Assembly (NCBI GenBank): GCA_030602705.1
Contig: JAUVZF010000003.1
Location: 18,875-82,874 of the forward strand
Length of the DNA stretch: 64,000 bases
Reading direction: 5' to 3'
Source of the DNA: Planctomycetota bacterium
GTDB taxonomy: Bacteria > Planctomycetota > Phycisphaerae > FEN-1346
Made by a program: the position numbers and the translations under genes. The notes under the pieces were generated by a model. The model searched no databases and was not told the DNA's origin. It saw only the letters and a program-made list of their open reading frames with translations. This document shows positions 14,742 to 22,995 of this stretch, one piece after another (within the stretch, counting starts at the first letter, position 1; each line of letters opens with the position of its first letter).

Positions 14742-16484
14742 ATGGAAACGCGCAAAGGTATCGCGGTCTCGCCGGGCGTTGCGATCGCACCCGCGATCGT
14801 CCTGGACAGCGAACAGTTTCGCATCCCCCGCCGCGTCATCGAGCCGGCCGAGGTCGAGCCGGAACTCGCCCGGTTCCAGGGAGCCGTCGAGCGCGCCAGG
14901 GAGGAGATACGCGAACTGAGGGAGCGCGTCGCCGCCGATATCGGCGAGAAACTCGGCGCCATCTTCGACGTCCAGGACGCACTGCTCGGCGATCCCTCCG
15001 TCATTGACGAGATCCGCGAACTCGTCCAGCGCGAACGCTACGCCCCCGAGTACGCCGTCTCTCAGATCCTCAAGGGCTACGCCAAGAAGGTCCTCGCCCT
15101 GCCGAACCGGTACATGTCGGAACGCGTTGCCGACGTCTGGGACGTCGAGAAACGGCTGCTGAGGAACCTGATCGGGGCCAAACGCGAAAGCCTGCACCAA
15201 CTGACCGAACCGGTCATCGTCATCGCCCATGATCTGACGCCGAGCCAGACGGCGGGACTCGACCCGTCGAAGGTCCTGGCTTTCGCCACGGACATCGGCG
15301 GCCGCACCAGCCACACCACTATCGTCGCCCGCGCCATGGGCATCCCGGCGGTGGTTGGTCTCCAGAACGTCACGGCCGACCTCTCGGGCGGCGATACGGT
15401 CATCGTGGACGGCAACCGCGGCCTGGTGGTCATCGAGCCCGACGCGCCGACCATCACGCGCTTTCGGGAGGCCGAGCAGCGGTTCCACCGCATGGAGGAG
15501 GAACTCGGCCACCTGAAGGACCTGCCGGCCACCACCACCGACGGCCATGAGGTCCTCCTCTGGGGCAACATCGAGTTCCCGCACGAAGTCCAGACCTGCA
15601 TGAACCGGGGTGCGAGCGGCATCGGCCTCTACCGCACCGAGTTTCTCTACCTCGACCGCGACGTGGAACCCAGCGAAGAGGATCACTACCAGGCCTACGC
15701 CGAAGCCATCGAGGCCTGCAAAGGCCGGCCCATCACGATCCGCACCTGCGACCTGGGGGCCGACAAGTTCACCCACCTGTCGGGCGATTACGACGAGCGC
15801 AACCCGTTCCTGGGGTGCCGGAGCATCCGATTCAGCCTCCAGCACATCGCGGCCTTCAAGAGGCAATTGCGGGCGATCCTTCGCGCGAGCGCCCTGGGCG
15901 CCGTTCGGATCATGTTCCCGCTTATCACGAACCTCAAGGAACTCAGGCAGGCCAAGATGCTCCTGGCCGACGTCCGCGAGGACCTCGAGGAGGAAGGCAT
16001 CCACGTGGACGCCGGCATCAAAGTCGGCATGATGATCGAGGTGCCCAGCGCGGCAATCATGGTGCGGCGTTTCATCGGGGAATGCGATTTCTTCAGCATC
16101 GGCACCAACGACCTGACGCAGTACGTTCTGGCGGTGGACCGCACGAACGAGCGCGTGGCGGGCATGTACACGCCGGGCCATCCGGCGGTCCTGCGCATGA
16201 TCAGAATGGTGACCGATACGGCGCGGGACGCCGGGATCGAGGTGGCGGTCTGCGGCGAAATGGCCGGCGAGCCGAACTATGCGCTCGTCCTGCTGGGATT
16301 GGGGATCCAGATTTTCAGCGTATCCTCGGCCACACTTCTGGAGATTAAGAAGGTAATCCGCAGCGTGACGATGGACCAGGCCAAGGAGGTCTGCGAGAAG
16401 GTCTTCCAGTTCGACTCCGACCGAGAGGTGGACGCCTACCTGGCCGAGATCACACGCCGGCTCCTGCCGGAATTGGTGGTGTGA
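14742..16484 (+). CDS. ptsI: PTS enzyme I (phosphoenolpyruvate-protein phosphotransferase)
   Basis: Takes phosphate from PEP and gives it to HPr. About 580 residues, normal length. It opens with METRKGIAVSPGVAIAPA, the family start. The phospho-histidine is His191 in GGRTSHTTIVARAMGIPAVVG. The PEP-binding barrel has GASGIGLYRTEFLYL, GTNDLTQYVLAVDRTN and the acid/base cysteine in VCGEMAGEP. There is no GAF domain, so it is not the PtsP form. GTG 14727 is an alternative start. It completes a soluble EI-HPr-EIIA chain without membrane components. Confidence 0.94.
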   Translation: METRKGIAVSPGVAIAPAIVLDSEQFRIPRRVIEPAEVEPELARFQGAVERAREEIRELRERVAADIGEKLGAIFDVQDALLGDPSVIDEIRELVQRERYAPEYAVSQILKGYAKKVLALPNRYMSERVADVWDVEKRLLRNLIGAKRESLHQLTEPVIVIAHDLTPSQTAGLDPSKVLAFATDIGGRTSHTTIVARAMGIPAVVGLQNVTADLSGGDTVIVDGNRGLVVIEPDAPTITRFREAEQRFHRMEEELGHLKDLPATTTDGHEVLLWGNIEFPHEVQTCMNRGASGIGLYRTEFLYLDRDVEPSEEDHYQAYAEAIEACKGRPITIRTCDLGADKFTHLSGDYDERNPFLGCRSIRFSLQHIAAFKRQLRAILRASALGAVRIMFPLITNLKELRQAKMLLADVREDLEEEGIHVDAGIKVGMMIEVPSAAIMVRRFIGECDFFSIGTNDLTQYVLAVDRTNERVAGMYTPGHPAVLRMIRMVTDTARDAGIEVAVCGEMAGEPNYALVLLGLGIQIFSVSSATLLEIKKVIRSVTMDQAKEVCEKVFQFDSDREVDAYLAEITRRLLPELVV

Positions 16485-16577
16485 CGAGCGCAACGTGGCC
16501 GTAGTTTAAGGAATCGGGGGCGGGCGGCGGTTTCTGTCGCCGGGCAACGTGTGAATCTGGTGCAAAGGGACAAGACC

Positions 16578-16712
16578 GTGGACCGACGCAACTTTCTGAG
16601 AACGTCCGCAACGGGTGTCGGGGCGGCCATGTCTGTGGGGATGGCCGCCGAGGCCACGGCACAGGGGGCGGAGCAGTCTTGTCCGCAGCGGTTCCGGGCA
16701 AAACAGAGTTGA
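16578..16712 (+). pseudogene. Orphan Tat leader peptide, remnant of a truncated exported protein gene
   Basis: A 44-codon reading frame with its own AAAGGGA ribosome site. It begins (GTG) DRRNFLRTSATGVGAAMS, a clear twin-arginine signal with hydrophobic core and an Ala-x-Ala-like end, then stops after ~15 more residues. The mature protein is missing. The next gene has the same kind of leader, so this is most simply the stump of a deleted paralogue. A functional leader peptide is less likely. Confidence 0.6.
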
Positions 16713-16805
16713 TTTAGTCGCCTGTGCGCGGCTGACTCTTCGCTTTGGCACGCAGGCAAGGTTATTCGAACAGCGCACCGACGCGCAAGACGGAAAGGAA
16801 AGACG

Positions 16806-18077
16806 ATGAGCAAACCACCGACCAAGCAGGTATCACGCCGCGACTTTATGAAGGGGACGGCGGCCGCCGGGGCCGCTACCCTGATGACCGGATTCGCATC
16901 GAACGTCGCCCACGCCGCAGGAGCCGACGTCGTCAAGGTAGGCATAATCGGCTGCGGCGGCAGGGGCAGGGGCGCCACCGGCAACTGCCTCGAGGCGGCC
17001 AAACTCGCCGGTATCAACGTCCAGATCTGGGCGTGCGCCGACTTGTGGAAGAACCGCGCCGTCGGTCACGGCAAGAGACACCAAGTACCCGAGGAACGCT
17101 GCTTCGGCGGGTTCGACGCCTACAAGAAACTCCTCGCGAGCGGCGTGGATTCGATCATCACCGCCGCGCCGCCGGGCTTCCGGCCGTACCACTTTACGGC
17201 GGCCATTGCAGCCGGCAAGCACGTCTTCATGGAAAAGCCCGTCTGCGTGGACCCCTGGGGCTACAACCAGGTCTGCGCCGCGGCCGAGGTGGCCAAGGAG
17301 AAGAAACTGACCGTCGTGGCCGGCACCCAGCGCCGCCATCGCACACGCCGACAGGAAAACCTCAAACGCATCCACGACGGCGCCATCGGCGACCTCGTGG
17401 GCGGCCAGTGCTACTGGATGGGCGGACCGGTCACGCACAAGCGGCCCCGCAAACCGGGCATGTCCGACATCGAGTGGCAGATCTTCAACTGGTTTGCCTG
17501 GTGCTGGACGTGCGGCGACCACATCGTCGAGCAGCACGTCCACAACATCGACATGATCTTGTGGGCGTTCAACACCCACCCGGTCTCGGCCATCGGGATC
17601 GGCGGCCGCGCAGCGCGGCCGGAACCCGGCAACATCTTCGACCACCACGCCGTCGAGTTCGGGTTCGAGAACGGCGCCCGCGTCGCCAGTTACTGCTCGC
17701 AATTCGGCAAGTCGTCGCACCGCGTTTCAGAGCGAGTCGTCGGCACCAAAGGTGCGTCCGGCCTCAGCGGAAGCATCGAAGGTGAGAACGCCTGGAGGTT
17801 CGAAGGCAAGGACATCAGCCCCATGGTGCAGGAACACATCGACTGCCTGAACAGCCTCACGGGCAAGGGCAAGCACTGGAACGAGGGACGCCAGGTGGCC
17901 GAATCGTGCATGTCTGCCGTCCTCGGTCGCATGTGCACCTACACCGGCCGCGAGATCAAGTGGGACTGGGCCGTCAACGCCTCGAAACTCAAACTCGGAC
18001 CCGCGAACATGAACGTCTCCTTCGGGCCGTACACGCCGCCCCCCGTCGCGGTGCCCGGCAAGGCGAAACTCGTCTAA
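16806..18077 (+). CDS. Gfo/Idh/MocA family oxidoreductase with Tat signal
   Basis: Exported NAD(P)-dependent sugar oxidoreductase, 423 residues. The Tat signal is SRRDFMKGTAAAGAATLMTG with cleavage near AHAAG. The Rossmann dinucleotide motif is VGIIGCGGRGRG, followed by the family EKP motif (HVFMEKPVCVDP) whose lysine is catalytic. The C-terminal domain carries DHIVEQHVHNIDMILW. In planctomycetes such secreted members occur in large numbers and are thought to act on sugars or polysaccharide fragments, but the substrate is unknown. The ribosome site is GGAAAGGAAAG. Confidence 0.9.
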   Translation: MSKPPTKQVSRRDFMKGTAAAGAATLMTGFASNVAHAAGADVVKVGIIGCGGRGRGATGNCLEAAKLAGINVQIWACADLWKNRAVGHGKRHQVPEERCFGGFDAYKKLLASGVDSIITAAPPGFRPYHFTAAIAAGKHVFMEKPVCVDPWGYNQVCAAAEVAKEKKLTVVAGTQRRHRTRRQENLKRIHDGAIGDLVGGQCYWMGGPVTHKRPRKPGMSDIEWQIFNWFAWCWTCGDHIVEQHVHNIDMILWAFNTHPVSAIGIGGRAARPEPGNIFDHHAVEFGFENGARVASYCSQFGKSSHRVSERVVGTKGASGLSGSIEGENAWRFEGKDISPMVQEHIDCLNSLTGKGKHWNEGRQVAESCMSAVLGRMCTYTGREIKWDWAVNASKLKLGPANMNVSFGPYTPPPVAVPGKAKLV

Positions 18078-18094
18078 TACTACTACGCTACTTC

Positions 18095-18120
18095 GTGCGC
18101 GGCCCGTACGGGCCGCGCAC
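18095..18120. repeat. 26-bp perfect palindrome, copy 2
   Basis: The half site GTGCGCGGCCCGT is followed by its exact reverse complement, 18 bp after the first oxidoreductase stop. Its central 20 bp are identical to 3188-3207. It could act as a transcript-end stem; no T-run follows. Confidence 0.6.
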
Positions 18121-18255
18121 CAACTTCAAGAGACTTATGTCGTACCGCATAGTTACACGCGATACCATCTCCGCGCGGTGGCCCGCCCGGTTGCCGCTGC
18201 CCTCTCGTCCGGCAGCGGGCGAGTCCCCGACCCGCCTTCGATAAGGGGCAGGACC

Positions 18256-19500
18256 GTGACAGCACGCAAGAACCTCGTCTCGTCCGGCGCCGTTGCGGCC
18301 GGTCTGTCCAACGTCGCCCACGCCGCCGGCACCGATACGATCAGGATCGGCCTGGTCGGAACCGGCGGCCGCGGCACTCGCGACGTCGCCAACTGCGCCA
18401 TATCGGCGCCCGGGGTCGTCATCCGGGCGCTCGGCGACCTGTTCAAAGACCGCGTGGATGCCTGCTACAACCGGCTCAAGAAAACGAAGCAACTCACGGC
18501 CGACCAGTTCCAGGTGACGCCCGAGCGATGCTTCGCCGGCTGGGACAACCATAAGAAGGTGATCGAGTGCGTGGACCTGGTGCTGCTGTGCCAGCCGCCC
18601 GGCTTCCGGCCGATCCATATGCGGGATGCCATCGAGGCCGGGGTGCACGTCTTCGCCGAGAAGCCGGTGGCGGTCGATCCGGTCGGCGTCCGCAGTGTCA
18701 TCGAGACCGCTCGCCTGGCCGGCGAGAAGAAACTCGCCATCGTCGCCGGCACCCAGATACGCCACAGCGCCAAGGCCATCGAAACGATCAAGCGCGTGCA
18801 CGACGGCCGCATCGGCCAACTTCGCACCGGGGCCTGCTACTGCCTGACGGGCGAACTGTGGCATCGAGGCAGCGACCCGAAATGGTCCGAGATGGAGTAC
18901 CAGTGCCGCAACTGGTACTACTTCACCTGGCTCTCCGGCGACCACATCGTCGAGCAGCACGTCCACCAGCACGACATCATGAACTGGGCTTTTCAGTCGC
19001 CGCCCGTCAAGTGCATCGCGACCGGCGGCCGCCAAACCCGCACCGACCCCAAGTGGGGCAACATCTGGGACCACTTCGCCGTCGAGTACGAGTATCCCGG
19101 CGGCGTGCGCGTCATGAGCCTCTGCCGCCAGGCCAACAACACCGGCCACCGCGTGGACGCCTGGGTCGTCGGCTCGAAGGGCACGGCGTTTCCGTCCAGG
19201 GGCGCCATCACGGGCCCGGCCGCCTGGACGTACGAGAAGCAGGTCAAGGACCCCTCGGTCCAGGAACACGCCGACCTGATCGCGAGCATCCGCGCCGCCA
19301 GGCCGCTGAACGAGGGCAAGCGGGTCGCCGAGAGTTCCATGACCGCCATCCTCGGCCGCATGTCGGCCTACACCGGACGCGAGATCAAGTGGGACTGGGC
19401 CATGAAGGCGTCGAAACTCGACATCGTCCCGAAGGAGTTCAAGTTCGGACCGAACCCCGTGCAGCCGCTGGCGGTGCCGGGCAAGACGAAGCTGATCTGA
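18256..19500 (+). CDS. Gfo/Idh/MocA family oxidoreductase, paralogue with degenerate Tat signal
   Basis: About 414 residues from GTG 18256, which has AAGGGG upstream. The dinucleotide motif is IGLVGTGGRGTRD and the catalytic motif HVFAEKPVAVDP; DHIVEQHVHQHDIMNW parallels the first paralogue, and both end in VPGKxKL(V/I). The leader is TARKNLVSSGAVAAG...AHAAG: the twin arginines are replaced by Ala-Arg-Lys and the hydrophobic stretch is short, so export by Tat is doubtful. It is probably a tandem duplicate that is losing its export signal, or one kept in the cytoplasm. Confidence 0.87.
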   Translation: MTARKNLVSSGAVAAGLSNVAHAAGTDTIRIGLVGTGGRGTRDVANCAISAPGVVIRALGDLFKDRVDACYNRLKKTKQLTADQFQVTPERCFAGWDNHKKVIECVDLVLLCQPPGFRPIHMRDAIEAGVHVFAEKPVAVDPVGVRSVIETARLAGEKKLAIVAGTQIRHSAKAIETIKRVHDGRIGQLRTGACYCLTGELWHRGSDPKWSEMEYQCRNWYYFTWLSGDHIVEQHVHQHDIMNWAFQSPPVKCIATGGRQTRTDPKWGNIWDHFAVEYEYPGGVRVMSLCRQANNTGHRVDAWVVGSKGTAFPSRGAITGPAAWTYEKQVKDPSVQEHADLIASIRAARPLNEGKRVAESSMTAILGRMSAYTGREIKWDWAMKASKLDIVPKEFKFGPNPVQPLAVPGKTKLI

Positions 19501-19511
19501 AGATTCCTGGA

Positions 19512-19540
19512 TTGCATGCCTGACGCGCTCGGTTTATAAT
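19512..19540 (+). promoter_or_regulatory. Sigma-70-type promoter for the DUF2344-RNase E/G operon
   Basis: TTGCAT (19512-19517), 17-bp spacer, perfect TATAAT (19535-19540), about 75 bases before the DUF2344 start. The best -10 box in the window. Confidence 0.7.
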
Positions 19541-19615
19541 GCGGGTTCTGAAACCGAACGACTCCGCGCCGGGCGCGGCAGGAATACGAGGGGTTTTGAA
19601 GCAGGTGGGGGACGT

Positions 19616-20245
19616 TTGTTTCGTCAACGATTGCGTCTTTGGTTTCGTGTGGAGGGAGACAAGCGGTACCTCAGCCATCACGACATGATGCGTCTGTGGG
19701 GGCGGGTGCTTCGGCGTGCGGGGTTGCCCCTTCGAATGAGCCAGGGGTTTAACCCGCGGCCGAAGATGTCGCTTGTGGAACCGCGCAGCGTCGGTATTGC
19801 CTCAGAGGCCGAAATCCTCGAATTCGAACTGGCCGACTGGGTCAATCCTGAGGCTGTCCTCGGCGATCTTCGCCGTCAGGTTCCCGACGACGTCCGGATC
19901 GATTCGCTCGATCTCCTGCGCCCCACCGACAAGGCCCGTCCTGTGGCCGTTGTCTATGTCGCGAACCTGGAGGCGCCGTGCGTTGACCTCGAAGAGCGGA
20001 TCGCCCGATTGCTCGCGCTGTCCGAGGCGCCGGTCCTGCGCCGCCGGCCAAGGGGCGACAAGCATCTCGATGCCCGCCCTTACCTGGAGCGGATCGAGGC
20101 GGCCGGTGACCGAGGCGTCCGGATGGTCCTGGCAACCGGCCCCAAAGGCACGGTCCGGGCCGACGAGGTCCTTCGGCTGCTCGGCCTCGGCGACGAGGCG
20201 GTCGCGCGGGCCGACGTGCACCGGACCGAGATCCGACTCGCGTGA
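19616..20245 (+). CDS. TIGR03936 family DUF2344 protein
   Basis: 209 residues. The pattern RLWFRVEGDKRYLSHHDMMRLWGRVLRRAGLPLRMSQGFNPRPKMS is the conserved core of the DUF2344 domain, which elsewhere is fused to or encoded beside a radical SAM protein and next to RNase E/G. Here the domain stands alone and only the RNase partner follows. The start is TTG 19616 after GGTGGGGGA. Its biochemical role is not established; the neighbourhood suggests RNA or ribosome-related work. Confidence 0.8.
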   Translation: MFRQRLRLWFRVEGDKRYLSHHDMMRLWGRVLRRAGLPLRMSQGFNPRPKMSLVEPRSVGIASEAEILEFELADWVNPEAVLGDLRRQVPDDVRIDSLDLLRPTDKARPVAVVYVANLEAPCVDLEERIARLLALSEAPVLRRRPRGDKHLDARPYLERIEAAGDRGVRMVLATGPKGTVRADEVLRLLGLGDEAVARADVHRTEIRLA

Positions 20246-20307
20246 GCGCCGCTCCTGCGGGACCGATGCCCTCCACGAAACCGACAACTCGAAAGGATAC
20301 CGTCCGC

Positions 20308-21894
20308 ATGAGCACAGAAATGTTGATCAACGTCGCTGAAGGCCAGGAGTGCCGAATCGCCATCGTTCGCGGAGGCATCCTGGAAGAACTCTACATGGAA
20401 CGCGCCAGCGTCGAGCGGCACGTCAGCAACATCTACAAGGGCCGCATCAACAACATCGAGCCCTCCATCCAGGCCGCCTTCGTCGAAATCGGGATGCCCA
20501 AGAACGGATTCCTCCACGTCAGCGACGTTATCTCCAGGGCCTATCCGCGGCGCCTGCGAGGCGGCAACGCAAAGGGCAAGGAAAAGGAAAATGGCAAGGA
20601 AAAGGAAAAGAGAAGAGGCAGGGACCACCGCCGCCGCAGAACCATCCAGGAGATCTTCCGGCCCGGCGACGACGTCGTCGTCCAGATCACCAAAGAGGGC
20701 ATCGGTACCAAGGGGCCGTCGCTGACAACCGCCCTCTCGATCCCAGGCCGGTACCTCGTCCTGATGCCGCACCTGGGCCGCTTGGGCGTGTCGCGAAAGA
20801 TCGAGGACGAGGCCACCCGCAAGCAACTGCGGGAACTGCTCGCCGGCCTTAAGCCACCCCCCGACATGGGGTTCATCGTGCGGACGGCCGGGCTCGGGCG
20901 AAGCAAGCGCGACATCCAGAGAGACCTCAACTACCTCGTCCGCCTCTGGAAGGTCGTCAAGACGCGAGCCAAGTCCGAGAAGGCCCCGGCCGAGATCTTT
21001 CGCGAATCGGACCTGGTCTTGCGCACGCTCCGCGACATCTACACACCCGAGGTCACAACCATCTGGGTCGATTCCGAGCCCGCCCTGCGCCGCGTTCGCG
21101 ACTTCATGAAGATCATCATGCCGCGCTACCAGCAGCGAGCAAAACTCTACGACGGCAAGATCCCCCTGTTCCACAAGTACCGGATCGAGGAAGCCATCGA
21201 GGTAGCCTGTAGCCGGACGGTTCCCCTGCCGAAAGGCGGGAGCCTGGTCATCGACCAGACGGAGGCCCTGGTGGCCATCGACGTGAACTCCGGCAAGTTC
21301 CGCCACGGACGCGACGCCGAGGAATCGGCTCATCGACTCAACCTGATGGCCGCCAAAGAGATCGTCCGCCAGATCCGGCTCCGCGACCTCGGCGGCCTGC
21401 TCATCCTCGATTTCGTGGACATGGAAAAGGCCCAAAACCGCCGGCACGTCGAAAAGGTCCTGCGCGACGCCTTCAAGACCGACCGGGCCCGGTCTCAGAT
21501 GTCTCACATCTCGAAGTTCGGCATCGTCGAAATGACCCGTCAGAGGGTCCAGCCCAGCCTCGAACGCACGACCTACATGGACTGCCCCTACTGCAAGGGG
21601 TCCGGCATCATCAAGAACCCCGAGTCGATGGCCCTGGAGGTCATGCGGTGCCTGAAACTGCTCGCCGGCCGCGACCAGATCGCCCGGATCGAGATCCGCC
21701 TCCATCCGAACGTGGCCGAGTACATCGGCAACACCAGGCGCGCCGCGCTGGCGAGAATAGAGAGCAACAACCAGCAGCGCATCCGCCTGGTCAACGACCA
21801 CCAGGCCAGCATGGACCAACTCGTGTGCCGCTGCTTCGACAGGCACGGCAAGGAAATCCGCCTCGATAGCGAGTCCCTGGCAGCGCGCGGCTAG
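20308..21894 (+). CDS. Ribonuclease E/G family endoribonuclease
   Basis: Single-strand RNA endonuclease in rRNA maturation and mRNA decay, ~528 residues. ATG 20308 is chosen because AAAGGA precedes it and the start MLINVAEGQECRIAI is typical. An S1 RNA-binding domain (about 40-130) is followed by RNase H-like and DNase I-like parts. The metal aspartates are in LVAIDVNSGKF and GGLLILDFVDM, and the Zn-link in CPYCKGSG. The S1 domain is split by a ~25-residue lysine/arginine-rich insertion made partly by a tandem DNA duplication. No long C-terminal degradosome scaffold, so RNase G-like in layout. Confidence 0.92.
   Translation: MSTEMLINVAEGQECRIAIVRGGILEELYMERASVERHVSNIYKGRINNIEPSIQAAFVEIGMPKNGFLHVSDVISRAYPRRLRGGNAKGKEKENGKEKEKRRGRDHRRRRTIQEIFRPGDDVVVQITKEGIGTKGPSLTTALSIPGRYLVLMPHLGRLGVSRKIEDEATRKQLRELLAGLKPPPDMGFIVRTAGLGRSKRDIQRDLNYLVRLWKVVKTRAKSEKAPAEIFRESDLVLRTLRDIYTPEVTTIWVDSEPALRRVRDFMKIIMPRYQQRAKLYDGKIPLFHKYRIEEAIEVACSRTVPLPKGGSLVIDQTEALVAIDVNSGKFRHGRDAEESAHRLNLMAAKEIVRQIRLRDLGGLLILDFVDMEKAQNRRHVEKVLRDAFKTDRARSQMSHISKFGIVEMTRQRVQPSLERTTYMDCPYCKGSGIIKNPESMALEVMRCLKLLAGRDQIARIEIRLHPNVAEYIGNTRRAALARIESNNQQRIRLVNDHQASMDQLVCRCFDRHGKEIRLDSESLAARG
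20575..20610 (+). repeat. 18-bp tandem duplication inside the RNase E/G gene
   Basis: Two adjacent copies of GGCAAGGAAAAGGAAAA(T/G) within a purine-only run. It encodes GKEKENGKEKEK in the S1-domain insertion and is in frame. Confidence 0.75.
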
Positions 21895-22307
21895 GCAGGA
21901 GACCCCGCATCAAGGTAGGACTGAAGGATGAGGGCTGCGGCCACCTTGTCGCGGCGGGTCTTTCGTTTCTTGGCCTGAAGGCCGGCCTCCCGCATCGCCG
22001 CCTCCGCCTCCTGGGTGGTGAACCGCTCGTCCCAGGTGGCCACGGGCACCTCGAGGGCCTCGGCCAGGGCCGACACGACGGCCTCCGTCCACCGGGCCTG
22101 CTCCCCTTTCCGCCCGTCCACGAGGACCGGCATCCCGACAACGACCCGTCCGGCCTCCTGTTCGGCCACGAGGCGTCTGACGGTGGCCACGAGGTCTCGC
22201 CGCCCCTTGGGTTCGAATTGCAGAAGGGGGTGCGCGATGGTACCATTCGGGTTGCTGACGGCAACGCCGACGCGCCGCCGACCGAGGTCCAGGGCCAGAA
22301 TCCGCAT
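21891..22307 (-). CDS. ruvX: RuvX/YqgF family (RNase H-like) protein
   Basis: 138 residues from ATG 22307. The N-terminus MRILALDLGRRRVGVAVSN carries the first catalytic Asp; VVVGMPVLVDGRKG and WDERFTTQEAEAAM are the other conserved blocks, and the end has RRDKVAAALILQSYLD with the last acidic residue. Members process pre-16S rRNA ends or resolve Holliday junctions. The stop codon overlaps the RNase E/G stop head-on (shared CTAG), leaving no room for a terminator between them. Confidence 0.92.
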   Translation of the reverse strand: MRILALDLGRRRVGVAVSNPNGTIAHPLLQFEPKGRRDLVATVRRLVAEQEAGRVVVGMPVLVDGRKGEQARWTEAVVSALAEALEVPVATWDERFTTQEAEAAMREAGLQAKKRKTRRDKVAAALILQSYLDAGSPA

Positions 22308-22446
22308 GGCGGGATGATAGCCCGCAGGCCGAGTCCGTGTCAATCGGCAGGTGCGTTCCGCTCCCCGGCGGGCGCGCCGCGAGCAGGTGGGTGCCGCAAT
22401 CGGCCGCAATAACCGCACCCGAAGGCCGTTTAGACAGGCGGAAGGC

Positions 22447-22995
22447 ATGACCGAACGCACAGGCGACTCTCCGGATATCGAGCGCCTGCTCGTGTCATTC
22501 GCGCCGCGCGTTTACGGCCTCCTGCTTCGCATGGTCGGCCGGCCCGACGTGGCCGAAGACCTGATGCAGGAAACACTCCTGCGTGCCTTCCGAAGTATGG
22601 GAACGTACCGTCCGGAAGGCAAATTCCGGGCGTGGATCTTTCGCATTGCGGTAAACTTGGCACGCGACTGGATCCGCCGGCGACCGCGCCAGCGGGTATT
22701 CGCCCTCGGCGACGACGGCGACGAGACCTCGCCGCCACTGACACCGGCTGCCGACTCGCCGCCCGACGCCGACGTGCTGAGGTGCGAACGGGCCCGATGG
22801 GTCGAACAGGCCCTGGCGCGGTTGCCGAACGCAGACCGGGAGGTTCTGCTCATGCGGTACTACGGCGACCTGACGTTCAAGACCATCGCCCAGGCCACCG
22901 GTGAGCCGCTCGGAACGGTCCTGGCCCGGGCCCATCGCGCGCTGAAGAAGTTGGGGGACATGTTCCCGGGGGAAAGCCATGAACCGATGCCCTGA
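22447..22995 (+). CDS. ECF RNA polymerase sigma factor
   Basis: 182 residues. Region 2 is DVAEDLMQETLLRAFRSMGTYRPEGKFRAWIFRIAVNLARDWIRRR (about 35-80) and region 4 ADREVLLMRYYGDLTFKTIAQATGEPLGTVLARAHRALKKL (about 125-170), joined by an acidic linker. Start ATG 22447 follows GGCGGAAGG. The 3' end overlaps the zinc-finger anti-sigma gene by 17 bp. Such pairs respond to envelope signals; the third gene (periplasmic, helical) fits as sensor or target. Confidence 0.93.
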   Translation: MTERTGDSPDIERLLVSFAPRVYGLLLRMVGRPDVAEDLMQETLLRAFRSMGTYRPEGKFRAWIFRIAVNLARDWIRRRPRQRVFALGDDGDETSPPLTPAADSPPDADVLRCERARWVEQALARLPNADREVLLMRYYGDLTFKTIAQATGEPLGTVLARAHRALKKLGDMFPGESHEPMP

